Part shown: one piece after another, positions 20,894 through 30,860 of the stretch
Layout of the letters: each line of letters begins with the position of its first letter
Numbering within the stretch: position 1 is the stretch's first letter
Source: Cryptomeria japonica
Taxonomy: Eukaryota > Streptophyta > Pinopsida > Cupressales > Cupressaceae
Assembly (NCBI RefSeq): GCF_030272615.1
Contig: NC_081408.1
Coordinates: 399,431,889 to 399,495,888, forward strand
DNA: 64,000 bases
Direction of reading: 5' to 3'
Program-made: the position numbers and the translations under genes
Notes under the pieces: generated by a model
Seen by the model: only the letters and a program-made list of their open reading frames with translations
Told to the model about the DNA's origin: nothing
Databases searched by the model: none

Positions 20894-23788
20894 TCATCCA
20901 TCTTGCATAAGCACTGCACCTATACCTTCCAAAGAGGCATCTGTGCATACTACAAAATCTCTAGATGGATCTGGAACTGCCAAAATCGGAGCACTGACAA
21001 GGAGTTCCTTCAAGGTACGAAAAGCTGACTCACATTGTTCTGACCAAACAAACTTCTTCCCTTTTCGTTGTAGAGAAGTGATCGGGTGACCTATCCGGGA
21101 AAAGCCTTGAACAAATCGACGGTAGTATCCGACCAAACCCATAAAACTTCGAACTTTAGAAACGTTGGTTGGCACTGGCCAATCAACAATGGCTTGGATT
21201 TTTGAAGGATCCACAGATACACCTTCCCCTGAAACTATATGACCAAGATAGTTTACCTCTGATTGAAAAAAATCACACTTTGCCAAATTAGCATAAAGTT
21301 GGTTTTCCCTCAAGCACTGCATTACCTGTCGTAAGTCACCTTCATGTTCTTCCATAGTTCTAGAATAAATTAATATGTCATCTAAGAACACAAGGACAAA
21401 ATGATCAAGGTAGGTGCGAAAAACCCCATTCATGAGGCTCATGAAAACTGAAGGTGCATTCGTCAACCCAAATGGTACTACTGTGAACTCATAGTGACCA
21501 TAACGAGTGCGAAATGCTGTCTTATGAATATCTGCATCCTGGATACGCAACTGGTGATATCCAGATTTCAGGTCAATCTTAGAGAATATCTTGGCTCCCT
21601 TTACTTGATCAAAAAGATCATCAATACGAGGCAAAGGATATCGATTCTGGATGGTTACCTTATTCAGCTGTCGGTAATCAATGCATAACCGAAGAGAACC
21701 ATCCTTTTTCTTAACAAAGATAACAGGTGCACCCCAAGGAGAAACACTAGGACGAATAAATCCCTTGGCTAACAACTCTTCTAGTTGTAACTTCAATTCA
21801 CTTAACTCCTGAGTGGTCATCCGATATGGAGCTCTCGAAATAGGTTCTGCACCAGGAACCAAATCAATGTGAAAATCTATGTCTCTCTTTGGAGGCATAC
21901 TAGGAATATCTAATGGAAATACATCAACATACTCTTGAAGAATAGGGTGACTATCAAGAGCGATTTCTTGACTCTTTAACTCATCCATGTCCTCAAGAGT
22001 AACTGCAAAAAGCTGACACCCTCTACGCATGCACCACTTAAGTTGCATAGCAAAGATCATACGTAAGGATATTGGTCTCTGAACTCCAACAATTTTCACT
22101 TCCTTGCCAAGGTCATCTAAACACTCCACTGTCTTCTTGCGACAATCTACGTGAGCATTATGAGAAGATAGCCAATCCATTCCCAACACAACTCCATAAG
22201 AACCCAAAGGAATGACTCGAAGGTCAACTGAAGTAACTATGGTTCCTAGATTCAACTCACAACTGGGAATAAAGGCATCTACAGAAACACGGACACCTGT
22301 TGCCAACTCTACTTGCCACCTATTCATCTCCTTAGCAGACGTGAGTCCACACCGCTCCACAATAGATGAAGAAATGAAAGAATCTGAAGCTCCAGAATCA
22401 AAAAGTACAAAGATAGGGATACCACGCAACATACCTGCTGCTTCTATAACTGTACCTTGATGATCAGCTTGGCGGTTATCCACCGCTGCGAACACTCTGT
22501 GAGATGTGCCCGCATCTCCCACTGTAGGCTCTGATGCTGCCAGCCATTGACTACCTGTGTTGTGGAAACGCTGAGGACACTGCGCAGCTCTGTGACCATA
22601 CTGCCCATAAGAGAAGCAAGCTCCTCTATTACTTATTGGACCACTGGATTGTTGATAATTTCCCTGGCTAGGAGCATGAGATGCACTTTGCGAAGATTCC
22701 CTTGTAGGGCCCTGTCTGCCCCTCTGCCAATTTCTATTTTTCTTAAATTGAGCATTGCCACCCTTCTGGCTCTGGAACTGTTTCGATTTTGACGGTTTCT
22801 GTTGCTGTGGTCCACCCTTAGCAGGTCCTTGAGGAGTTCTAAATGGTGCAGCTGACTGAAACTGATTACCACGAGCTCTATTTCCATCGGAAGGAGCACT
22901 CCCTATCTGCACACCTGTTTGCCCACCAAGAGCATGGCTAAGGTTTAGCTCTACCAATCGGGCCTTTGCCACAGCTATCTCCACTGAGGTTGGCTCGAAC
23001 ACCCTAACACCTCCACTAATGCGATCATTCAAGCCCCTCAAGAAATGTTGTACGAGCATAGCCTCATTATTACCAATTCCAACATACTGCTTAAGCTCAT
23101 AGAATCTATGCTCATATTGGTCTACCGTCATACCATACTGTCGTAGTGCATGGAACTCATCTGCCCGAGTCTGTTTCCACTGGGGTGAGAGAAACCGTGC
23201 CCTGAATCTTTCTAGAAACAACTCCCATGTCACAGTGTTAATGCACACACCGATCATTTCCTCCTCCAGTCTCCACCAGATTGATGCGAAGTTTTTGAGA
23301 CGCATAATAGCACATCTTGCCTTGGTGTTGCTACTATATGGGAACATAGCAAAACACCTATCCAGACCGATAAGCCAAGTCTCTGCCTCTAGACCAGTGC
23401 CCATACCATTAAAGAAAGGAGGATTGGACCTCATCAAGTCCTTTATGTGACCCAAAGAAACTGGATCTTCATTGTTTGCAATCCCTATCCTTCTTGGTGA
23501 TCTTTCCCTCTCTCTCTCTTCTGGCATTGGCTGAACAACCTCAGGCCTAGGGCCTAACCTAGCAAGAACCTCCTGAAACATTTGTCTCAGCTCTTCCCTT
23601 TCGGGAACCTGTTCTTCTGCACGAGGTAAGTCCTGATGAACAGACTGTTCTGGCTCTGCACTAACATGAGTAGGTGGTGGTGAAGGATTATGATGATCAG
23701 AATCATGGCCTCGTCCTCCACCTCTTCCTCTACCTCTGCCTCTATTGCAACCACCCATATGGCCACCTCCCCTAGCTCTCCTAGCCAT
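20894..23788 (-). CDS. Gypsy gag-protease-RT polyprotein
   Basis: 964 codons in one frame. It starts [13 protein letters not shown] at 23788, the first ATG after the leader. Gag domain: about residues 110-330 ([20 protein letters not shown] ... [19 protein letters not shown]). Zinc knuckle near residue 400: [14 protein letters not shown], with Tyr replacing the second Cys of CCHC. Protease near 470: [18 protein letters not shown], active-site DSG intact. RT near 650-860: [32 protein letters not shown], then FLDDILIYS with both catalytic Asp residues. RNase H begins [19 protein letters not shown] and stops at a TGA. It would act in cytoplasmic particles. The length and fused gag-pol layout are normal for chromoviruses. 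Confidence 0.93.
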   Translation of the reverse strand: MARRARGGGHMGGCNRGRGRGRGGGRGHDSDHHNPSPPPTHVSAEPEQSVHQDLPRAEEQVPEREELRQMFQEVLARLGPRPEVVQPMPEERERERSPRRIGIANNEDPVSLGHIKDLMRSNPPFFNGMGTGLEAETWLIGLDRCFAMFPYSSNTKARCAIMRLKNFASIWWRLEEEMIGVCINTVTWELFLERFRARFLSPQWKQTRADEFHALRQYGMTVDQYEHRFYELKQYVGIGNNEAMLVQHFLRGLNDRISGGVRVFEPTSVEIAVAKARLVELNLSHALGGQTGVQIGSAPSDGNRARGNQFQSAAPFRTPQGPAKGGPQQQKPSKSKQFQSQKGGNAQFKKNRNWQRGRQGPTRESSQSASHAPSQGNYQQSSGPISNRGACFSYGQYGHRAAQCPQRFHNTGSQWLAASEPTVGDAGTSHRVFAAVDNRQADHQGTVIEAAGMLRGIPIFVLFDSGASDSFISSSIVERCGLTSAKEMNRWQVELATGVRVSVDAFIPSCELNLGTIVTSVDLRVIPLGSYGVVLGMDWLSSHNAHVDCRKKTVECLDDLGKEVKIVGVQRPISLRMIFAMQLKWCMRRGCQLFAVTLEDMDELKSQEIALDSHPILQEYVDVFPLDIPSMPPKRDIDFHIDLVPGAEPISRAPYRMTTQELSELKLQLEELLAKGFIRPSVSPWGAPVIFVKKKDGSLRLCIDYRQLNKVTIQNRYPLPRIDDLFDQVKGAKIFSKIDLKSGYHQLRIQDADIHKTAFRTRYGHYEFTVVPFGLTNAPSVFMSLMNGVFRTYLDHFVLVFLDDILIYSRTMEEHEGDLRQVMQCLRENQLYANLAKCDFFQSEVNYLGHIVSGEGVSVDPSKIQAIVDWPVPTNVSKVRSFMGLVGYYRRFVQGFSRIGHPITSLQRKGKKFVWSEQCESAFRTLKELLVSAPILAVPDPSRDFVVCTDASLEGIGAVLMQDG

Positions 23789-23918
23789 GACCGAGTACTA
23801 CAAAAGAGAAAAGATGCAAATTTATAACAAGGATAAACAAGGAAAACACAAATGTTAGGACCTAAATAAAAATCAAGTTGAATAGGCACACTACAAACCC
23901 AGAGTACCCAATGTTGAA

Positions 23919-23964
23919 GGGGCATTACATTTGGTATCAGAGCTTAAGTTTAATGTAATGCCCC
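23919..23964. other. Inverted primer-binding site between 11-bp inverted repeats
   Basis: On the plus strand GGGGCATTACA (23919-23929) and TGTAATGCCCC (23954-23964) are exact inverted repeats. Between them lie TTTGGTATCAGAGC and TTAAGTTTAA. TGGTATCAGAGC is a tRNA-iMet-type primer-binding site but points opposite to gag-pol. Inverting only the 24 bases 23930-23953 would give the canonical order on the element strand: LTR end GGGGCATTACA, then TTTGGTATCAGAGC. Confidence 0.8.
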
Positions 23965-24058
23965 GTCAGTAACCCTTAGGAAATTCAGGTGTTAAACTCC
24001 CGCTATGTTATTAGATGTACTAAGGTTTAATTCATGCATTTAAAAAAAAAAAATTATT
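23954..24058 (-). repeat. Gypsy 5' LTR remnant
   Basis: This is the last 105 bp of LTR on the minus strand, ending CTGACGGGGCATTACA as the 3' LTR does. Upstream of the final 30 bases it matches the 3' LTR end only in inverted orientation (about 95 bp, two or three differences), and it ends at a poly(T) run. The sequence to its right belongs to the purine-skewed region. Confidence 0.7.
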
Positions 24059-25740
24059 CTAGCATTCTTTGGAACAAGGTCTTGCAATGTTTGGGGTTAT
24101 GGGGATTGTGTGCTAGAGGAGGATATGGACTGTTCAACTTGGGTGGGTGGAGGAATGGGGGATTCATGAAGCTTAGAGGATCGAGGTTTGTCATGTTTTG
24201 GAGGCCATGGAGGTGGATGTATTACATGGGAAGGTTGTGCAACTTTATTTGGAGGTGTGGATTTTGTCTCCTTTGCTAATAATCCTTGGGAAATTTTATG
24301 AAAAATGGACCTGGAGGATGTGGATAGTGTGAATTTTGATGGAGTGATTTGTGATTTGTGAGGATTAGAACTATATGGAGGTATATGATTAGATGAGAGA
24401 TTAAGATTAAGGCTTGGGGGATTAAGTGAAGGATTAGGATTATGAGAGAGATTTGGATTAGGTAGAGGATTATGATTAGATGGAAGATTAGGATTGTAGT
24501 ACAAGGAAATTGGATTATGGATGGAGGTGATGGAGGGGTTATAAAAATATGAGGATTGGGATGTGGACAAAGGAGAAATGGAGGTATAGATGCTGGAAGG
24601 GAGGGATATGTGGGTGAGGGATAAAATATAGATATGGATGAGGAATAAGATAGATTTCCCTTGTCAAAGGTAGCAAAAGGATAAGAATTGGGAGATAGCT
24701 TGGGATTGGATATAATTGGTTGAGGTGGAATGGATCGAGATATGGTATATGGACTGGAGGTAATGGGATTGACTTGGTAAATGGGTTGGGGTGGGAGACA
24801 TGAATAGGCGGAAATTGGATAAATTTGAGATGTGGATGAGTTGGATTGGTATGATTGATAGGTTGGTTGGGTTGGAGGTATGGTTTGAGGAATGGTGTTT
24901 GACATAGATCCTTGAACTTCCATAACCATTTTTGCAATCCAGACCATGATGTTTGGATGTGGGTATTGGAGTTAGATTAGATAAGATATTGGATGATGAT
25001 TGGAATTGGGAATTGATGAGATTTGGAAGGTGAGGTTTTGAGATGATTTTAGATGGGGTTTAGGTTAGAAGAATGTAATAATGGAGGAAAGTTTGGTCGA
25101 GATATTTTAATTGTTTTTGGAGGATAAAGGAGGCTTGAAAGATGAAGGATGAATTTTCTTATTTAACGAGGATTGGGAATTGGAGGTTTGGTTGAGATAA
25201 GTGAATGACTATTGGGTGATTTATTTTGGATGAAGACCTAGATGGATTGGATTAGGATTTGGTTTGAATGGGATTATATTGACAAGGGGATTGAATTAAG
25301 ATGATGATGAATGATGGGGACTAAGAATGGAAATGGATAGGAGATGATTAGGAAAAAGATGCATGATGGGGATTGTATTAAGAGAAGTGGATTTCAATGT
25401 GGATTATGGAGGTTGATTAGGATAAGAATTAGGAATAGATTAAGAAAATTGATGAGGATTAGATTCCTAATGGATGGACTAGGGGTAATCATGATAGGAG
25501 GAATTATTAGGATCATTAGGAAGATGGTTAGGAGATGATGATTGGGATAAAGTGATTATTAGAATTGGATGGGTAATTAGGATGATTAAGGAGGTGATTA
25601 GGATGATTAAGGAGGTGGTTAGGCTTAGAGAATTATGATGGTGATTATGATGAGAGGTATGATCAGGACGTGGTTCATAGGCAAAATATTTGACTTGGAG
25701 TTGATGTGGAAAGTTTGACTTGGAGGACACCTAGACTTAA
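24059..25740 (-). pseudogene. Continuation of the purine-skewed region: Pro-rich ORF remnant
   Basis: On the minus strand a frame starts with ATG at 24947 (MVWIAKMVMEVQGSMSNTIP) and is rich in Pro, Ser, Tyr, Ile and Asn. A frameshift near 24540-24570 passes it to a frame running to 24097 with repeating NPNLPSNHNPLPNPNLSHNP. The compositional match with 15319-15783 across the gypsy insertion suggests one original coding region. 25000-25740 continues with GGATTAGGATGA-type text and no convincing frame. I do not recognise the protein. Low-complexity DNA can produce such frames by chance, so coding status is uncertain. Confidence 0.4.
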
Positions 25741-27150
25741 ACAAATATTTTTTTTGATTTTTCAAATGTTTTCATTTTTTTTTTAGATTTTAAATGAAAA
25801 GACATGGTGAAATTCCGCCAAAAAAAATCACATTCTTCACTTGGATGAGTGTGTCCCCTTTTGGTTTCAAGTGGGGAAGGTATTCTAAACATTCAAACAC
25901 ATCAACAAGCCTACTCATGTGGGATTATAAATCCTTGTATGCACAAGACACCGAGAAAAGATAGCCAAAAAAGTTTTAGCTAGGCTTTACAAGCTCAACT
26001 AAGGGGTTAACTCTAAATATACAAGGTACATGAGGCCCAAGTTCGTAGATGAAAGAGAATAATGTCAAACAACTGAGAGGAGACAATAACCCAATCTCCA
26101 CCTTCAATTTCCAAAGGTATAAACTTCTTTGGGGCTTAGTCAAGATAGATAAGATTCTATTTCGAAAAGAGGTGTCTTTTGATTCACCCCTCGCTCTTTA
26201 TACTCTATTGGAACATGGGAGTTGAGGTCGTCCCTTAGGGTGATAGAATCCCCAAGAAAACCTCCTAAAAAAATAAAATAAGGACACTTATTTCTAGTAC
26301 ACTCAAGTTCACCTTAAGGCGTGATAAGGGAGCATATGTAATTGGATCTTGGCTTAAAAAATAGTTGTTTGTTTTAGATCACAATCCAAATATGAGAGGT
26401 TAATTTTAAGCCTAATTTTAAAATAAGAGGAAAAAATGCCAAAGATATTGTCTAAGGTAAAAAAATAATTGTGAAAATGGATTCCTTATATCTTTCTATT
26501 AAATTAAAAAAGAAAAAAAAATTTCTCGAAAATAATTTTGTATGCTAAATTTATGTGTGTTTTAATATTGCAAAGAAGGGTTGAATTTGAGCACATAAAA
26601 ATGAGTATTGGAGAAAAATTTGGAAAAATCATTTTCACCACCCCCGGTCATCTTTCCAATGCATTTTGAAAATAAAAAATCCGACTTGTTTTGCAAAAGT
26701 TACACCCCTTTTAGTAAAACTACCTATTTTAATAGGGTGTGCATAGAAGGAAAGGGGCTTGATTAAGCCCCTAAATGCTAAAATTTTAGCCCCTAGGTGA
26801 CCAAGTGTTTCATAGGCTTGTGACCATAGATTGGGTGTTTAGAAGCTTAGCCCCTAGTCTTCCATATGACTAGGGGTTGACCTGCAAAAAAAATTAAAAA
26901 ACTAAAGAATTCAATATAAAAAATTAAAACAAGATTTAATAGTTTTTTTTTCTTATTTTAAAAGCGTAAAAGGAATGTCAATTCCGCACACTATAGAATA
27001 TGTGAAAGTAGCATATTTAAGAATGACAACATTTTATAATTAGCCATGATTTTTAACAAATTGAAACCAAATATGTTTTAAATGAAAAAAAAAAGCAGGA
27101 ACCAAGATAAGATAACATGTGCATAATCAACTGTCGCCGAAGACATAGAT
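25741..27150. other. AT-rich spacer, no gene seen
   Basis: Poly(A)/poly(T) runs and short frames only. It may be internal sequence of the R1 element. Confidence 0.45.
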
Positions 27151-27168
27151 TTAGGCACAATAATTTTA

Positions 27169-27478
27169 TTTTATTTTTATGGAGGTCCAGACCTATGAGC
27201 ACGACATCCCAGCAAGGGCATGAAGCCCGCGAGCTGCCAACCCAACGATGGCCTTCAAGAAGTATTTTTTGCCACCCGATACGTGGGCACGAGCCAATAG
27301 GCTGAACCTCTTCGGCTAAGAGCCAAGGACTAAGGGGTATCCATTTCGCCAAATTCGCCCGGGGCACGATCCCCACCTCATCCCTTATGATGTCAAAGCC
27401 TTGCACTCAGCAAGACTTGATCCCTAGTGGGCTCATTTGGAGCCATTCAACTTCACCAGTAGACCAAGGGCCCATTGA
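27169..27478 (-). mobile_element. SINE (tRNA-derived) with 18-bp target-site duplication
   Basis: TTAGGCACAATAATTTTA occurs exactly at 27151-27168 and 27479-27496 and flanks a GC-richer body. On the minus strand the body has an A-box-like TGGTCTACTGGTG (27454-27466) and, about 30 bases on, a B-box-like GGGATCAAGTCTTGC (27410-27424). It ends in an A-rich tail (ATAAAAATAAAATAAAA, about 27165-27181). Length about 310 bp, no ORF. These are the standard marks of a Pol III-transcribed SINE mobilised by LINE machinery. The family name is unknown to me. Confidence 0.85.
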
Positions 27479-27496
27479 TTAGGCACAATAATTTTA

Positions 27497-28161
27497 ATTT
27501 ATTTTTTTAAAGAAACTTGACATAGCTTATAAATATTTTTCAATGATTTAAAAAAAACAACAACATGTAATGCCATGGTTTTCAATGATAATACCATAAT
27601 TTTAAACTTGTGGTATATACACATGGGTTGAAAACCCTATGCATATATGTCAATCACCCATACAAACAATGTATGTATACTCACATATGTGATATACACA
27701 TAAAATAAATGTATAAAACAATATACATTGTTAAATACGTTCTTAAAAAGAAAAACCTCTTTAGATACTCCCTGTGTATATGTTCACGTGATATGTATGT
27801 ATTTTTTTATGAAATCCTATATTCATTGTGCATATATCCAGTGACCTGCAAATTTAAAGGAACTTACAAATGTATTAGAAAATATGTCATATTGTATGGG
27901 CTCATGGATTTTCGTACAATGGGGTCTTGGGATCCCTAAAAAAATTTTTGTAAAATTTGATAGTAACAAAAATATGACAAATTATTTATCAAAAGTTGTC
28001 TCTCAGTCTTATTAAACACAATTGTGGGGTTATTTTTGTGATTTTGAAAGTTGTCCTCCAATATCCCCTCAAAAAAGACTTTTAACCTGCAAAATTAGAC
28101 TCCCAAAAACTCAAAATAACACACGTTAGTAGTATCGATACACGTCAAGTTCACCAAAACA
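27497..28161. other. AT-rich spacer, no gene seen
   Basis: No coding motif or clear repeat boundary. No primer-binding site is recognisable next to the R1 copy that follows. Confidence 0.45.
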
Positions 28162-29065
28162 AATGCATGCAAATTTAATAAGTGAAATATTCATATAAAC
28201 TTAGCCTATTCAAACAAACACATGCAAAACTCAAAATGATAAGTAAGTTGATATGTTGATTGGTTGGATGTGGTTGCTCATTTCTCCAATAGCAAGATGG
28301 TGTGATCAGAGTGATTGAGTGATGAAATGGGCAACTTAAGGATAACATATGAAGAGAATTTGAAAATGAGAGAGGAGGCCTCAATTTATAGTTTTTTCAT
28401 TAGTAAAATCAATGGCTAAGATTCAATATCAAATGGAGGGTCAGGATTGAATGAGAGTATGGTCCTAGATTTGGAAGCGTAGCCTTCTTACATGTGTCAC
28501 AAGGAGAAGTGAGGTGTAATGGCTAAGTGTGCTCACACATGTGTGAGCACACATGGGGAATCTCGTGAAAGAGACATGTCTATGGTCCATGTGTAAGAGA
28601 TAGGTTGACTTATGAAAGTGACATGTGTAGAAGGTAGGGGGATTGTGAAAGTGACATGTCAATGACATGAGTAAGAGGTAGGGTGGCCATGAGGCGACCT
28701 TTCATGCTCACACATGTGAGCAAGATGAGGGTAGGGACACTTGTCACATGATGGCAAGTTTAGATATTGATCCATGTAAATGGATTCAAGGGCTAGGATT
28801 AAGTGGTTAGCAATTGAGGTGAGGTAGAATTTAATAATAGGGAAAATGGTAATGGGGTTTAATTAACTTAAATTAATTAATTAATTGGTTTGGTAGGAGT
28901 ATTTGTAGGATAAGGTTAGGCATAATCAAATAAATGTAAACTTATTTAATTAAGGGTGATGGCTAAAGATAAAAGATCAATTAAATAAATAATAATATTT
29001 ATTTAATTGGCTAGAATGTGATAAGGTCAAGTATGGTCAGGTATGGATGAATTTAGGCATCTAAA
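28162..29065 (-). mobile_element. R1 repeat, uninterrupted copy
   Basis: This matches 3794-4246 plus 10646-11148 in order and orientation, including the text around the copia-1 target site (GACTTATGAAAGTGACATG). On the minus strand it begins TTTAGATGCCTAAATTCATC, a degenerate form of the TGTAGACACCTAAAATT LTR start. A purine-rich AAGGAAGGAG precedes that start. It lies 17 kb from the left copy in the same orientation. It could be the other LTR of the same element or an independent copy. Confidence 0.65.
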
Positions 29066-29373
29066 CTCCTTCCTTGAACTCCACCTCTGTAGAAGATAAA
29101 AGAAAGAGATATGATAAAAAGGCAGCATTGACCCCCTTGCAACAAAAATATGGAGGGGGCAACAACAATCCCCTTGCAGTGACATCCAACCATTCTTGCC
29201 CAAACCATCTCCACCTAAATAGGAGAAGTCACCACCTCTATAGGAAAGGCGATAAAAGAAGATAGTTGAACATGAAACCAACCCTAAACTATCCCTACCT
29301 AAAAAGTCTCCACCTCCATAGCAGAGCTCTCCACCTCAATAGGAGAAACAAGAAGACAAGCTAGGGTACTAGC
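29066..29373. other. Sequence with repeated CTCCACCTNNATAGGAGAA motif
   Basis: CTCCACCT with ATAGGAG or ATAGCAG recurs at about 29208, 29309 and 29330. No gene is visible. It is probably spacer of an LTR element, continuing after the solo LTR at 30494. Confidence 0.4.
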
Positions 29374-30493
29374 TGTAACAACCAAAAATTGAGAAAGGAA
29401 GGTGAAAGACCATAGGAGCAACCACTAAATCGAAATATATCACAATAGTTTTTAATAGTAAACAATGAAGGAAACATACTAATTCAATAAACATTGCTCT
29501 TCTCCTTCTTGTTAGTTGTGTGGGATGACCCTTAGAACCATAGCATAATACCCGTAGAATGATAGCACAATAATTCAAAGATCATGGTTGGTCATTATGG
29601 GAGATTGAGGTTGATTTTTATTCAGAGATTTTGGTAAATGATCGAGATTGAAAGTTCAACAAAAAGATCAACGATGGAGGATTGTTGAGACAAGTTGATT
29701 GAGAGATGATCACTCATGCGACTAAGATTAATTGGCAAGTTAACTCATTTGAATAAATTAGTTAGTGCATAGATGAGTTAGTCAAAAATAGTGATTTTGA
29801 TAAAGTTGGATTGACTAACTAGTTAGACAAAGGTGGTTGATGAGCTAGAGGACACAAGTAACTAGTGAAACCGAGAGTCAGTGGTAGCTAGAGAGAAGAG
29901 GATAATTAGTCAGTTTAGACATGTGTCGAAGGAGGATAAATGAAATTATCATTCATTTAATTTAATTTGGAGAGAATAGAAAATTGATATGTGAGAGAAA
30001 TTAAATTAATTAAATTAAGAAATTTCTTTAATTGAGAGGACATAATTAGTTAATTAATTTGAAACAATTATTTAATTATGGGAAGATAATATAAATTGAT
30101 TTGATTAAAAAATAAAGATTATGTAATTAAAGAGAATGAAGGGGATTCATTAAACAATAAAATTATTTAATTAATATAAGAGGAAAATTAGTTAATTAAA
30201 TAATTTGAAATAATTATTTAATTATGGGAATATAATTTTGATTAAACAATAAAGATTATTTAATTAAACTGACTGAAGGGGATTAATTAAACAATAATAT
30301 TATTTAATTAATATACGGGGAAAATTAGTTAATTAAGTAATTTAATTATGAAGTCAGGGAGAAATTTGAATTTTGAATTTGAAGTGGAGGAATGATGTTA
30401 AATTAATTAAATAATTAAAATTATTTAATTAATAAAGAAGAAGAATTAGTAAAATTAGAATTTACAGGGTCGAGACAATTTTAGGTGTCTACA
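29374..30493 (-). mobile_element. Solo LTR (1,120 bp) with perfect CTAGC duplication
   Basis: CTAGC at 29369-29373 and 30494-30498 flank a segment that on the minus strand starts TGTAGACACCTAAAATTGTC and ends GGTTGTTACA. There is no coding region. 29950-30450 is made of AT-rich partial repeats (TTAATTAAATAATT-type, with AATTATTTAATTATGGGAA recurring). Termini and duplication make a solo LTR the best explanation. The start motif links it to R1. Confidence 0.88.
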
Positions 30494-30549
30494 CTAGCGA
30501 CATAGACTCTCAACTAAAAATCAAAAGATAGTTTGATCTTTGAAGTTGA

Positions 30550-30740
30550 GTTTCATTCACTCTTTGAATTATTTTTTCCTCTATTAGTCTCTCCTCTTTC
30601 CATATATAAAATCCACTCTCTCAAGTTCATAAGGGAGAAATTTCTTTTGCATACTCAAGCTTTGAGTCATTTCGAAGAAGCTTTCTCCCCTATGATAGGA
30701 GGATTAGGTTTCCTTTGTAGATTTTTGTGAGAATATATAT
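30550..30740 (+). repeat. R2 repeat, copy 1
   Basis: Text such as TTCATAAGGGAG, GAAGAAGCTTTCTCCCCTAT and a run of CTCTCTC/TCTCCTCT matches 59255-59420. It is probably an R/U5 part of an LTR family. The ends are not defined. Confidence 0.5.
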
Positions 30741-30860
30741 CCCCACTTGTCAAAATTTTGTCACCTTTAGATGATTGCATACCTTACTATAAACCCTAAT
30801 CCAAAATCATCATATATAGACTCTCCCCTTGCTTATATTTATATAGCACATTAAATTAAT

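Larger units (their letters stand above)
15784..24058 (-). mobile_element. Ty3/gypsy chromovirus-type retrotransposon, 5' LTR truncated
   Basis: Minus-strand element with gag-protease-RT-RNase H-integrase order, which is diagnostic of Ty3/gypsy. A chromodomain-like C-terminus points to the Tekay/Del chromovirus group. The 3' side has a polypurine tract (19101-19113) and a 3.3-kb LTR (15784-19100). The 5' side keeps only about 105 bp of LTR (23954-24058). Both LTR ends finish CTGACGGGGCATTACA. It is inactive: there are four in-frame stops in RNase H, a damaged gag zinc knuckle and an inverted primer-binding site. It sits inside the purine-skewed region. No clear target-site duplication was found, as expected if the 5' end was lost. 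Confidence 0.88.

Noticed and set aside
23587-23925. 112-codon minus-strand frame overlapping gag
   Set aside because: It overlaps the better gag start in another frame and has Glu/Val-rich text produced by the Arg/Gly-rich gag N-terminus.
23930-23943. A plus-strand LTR element beginning at this primer-binding site
   Set aside because: No plus-strand LTR body precedes it; the gag leader of the minus-strand gypsy does. A local 24-bp inversion explains it more simply.
27410-27466. A tRNA gene
   Set aside because: A- and B-box-like sites are present but no cloverleaf can be drawn; the A-tail and target duplication show a SINE.
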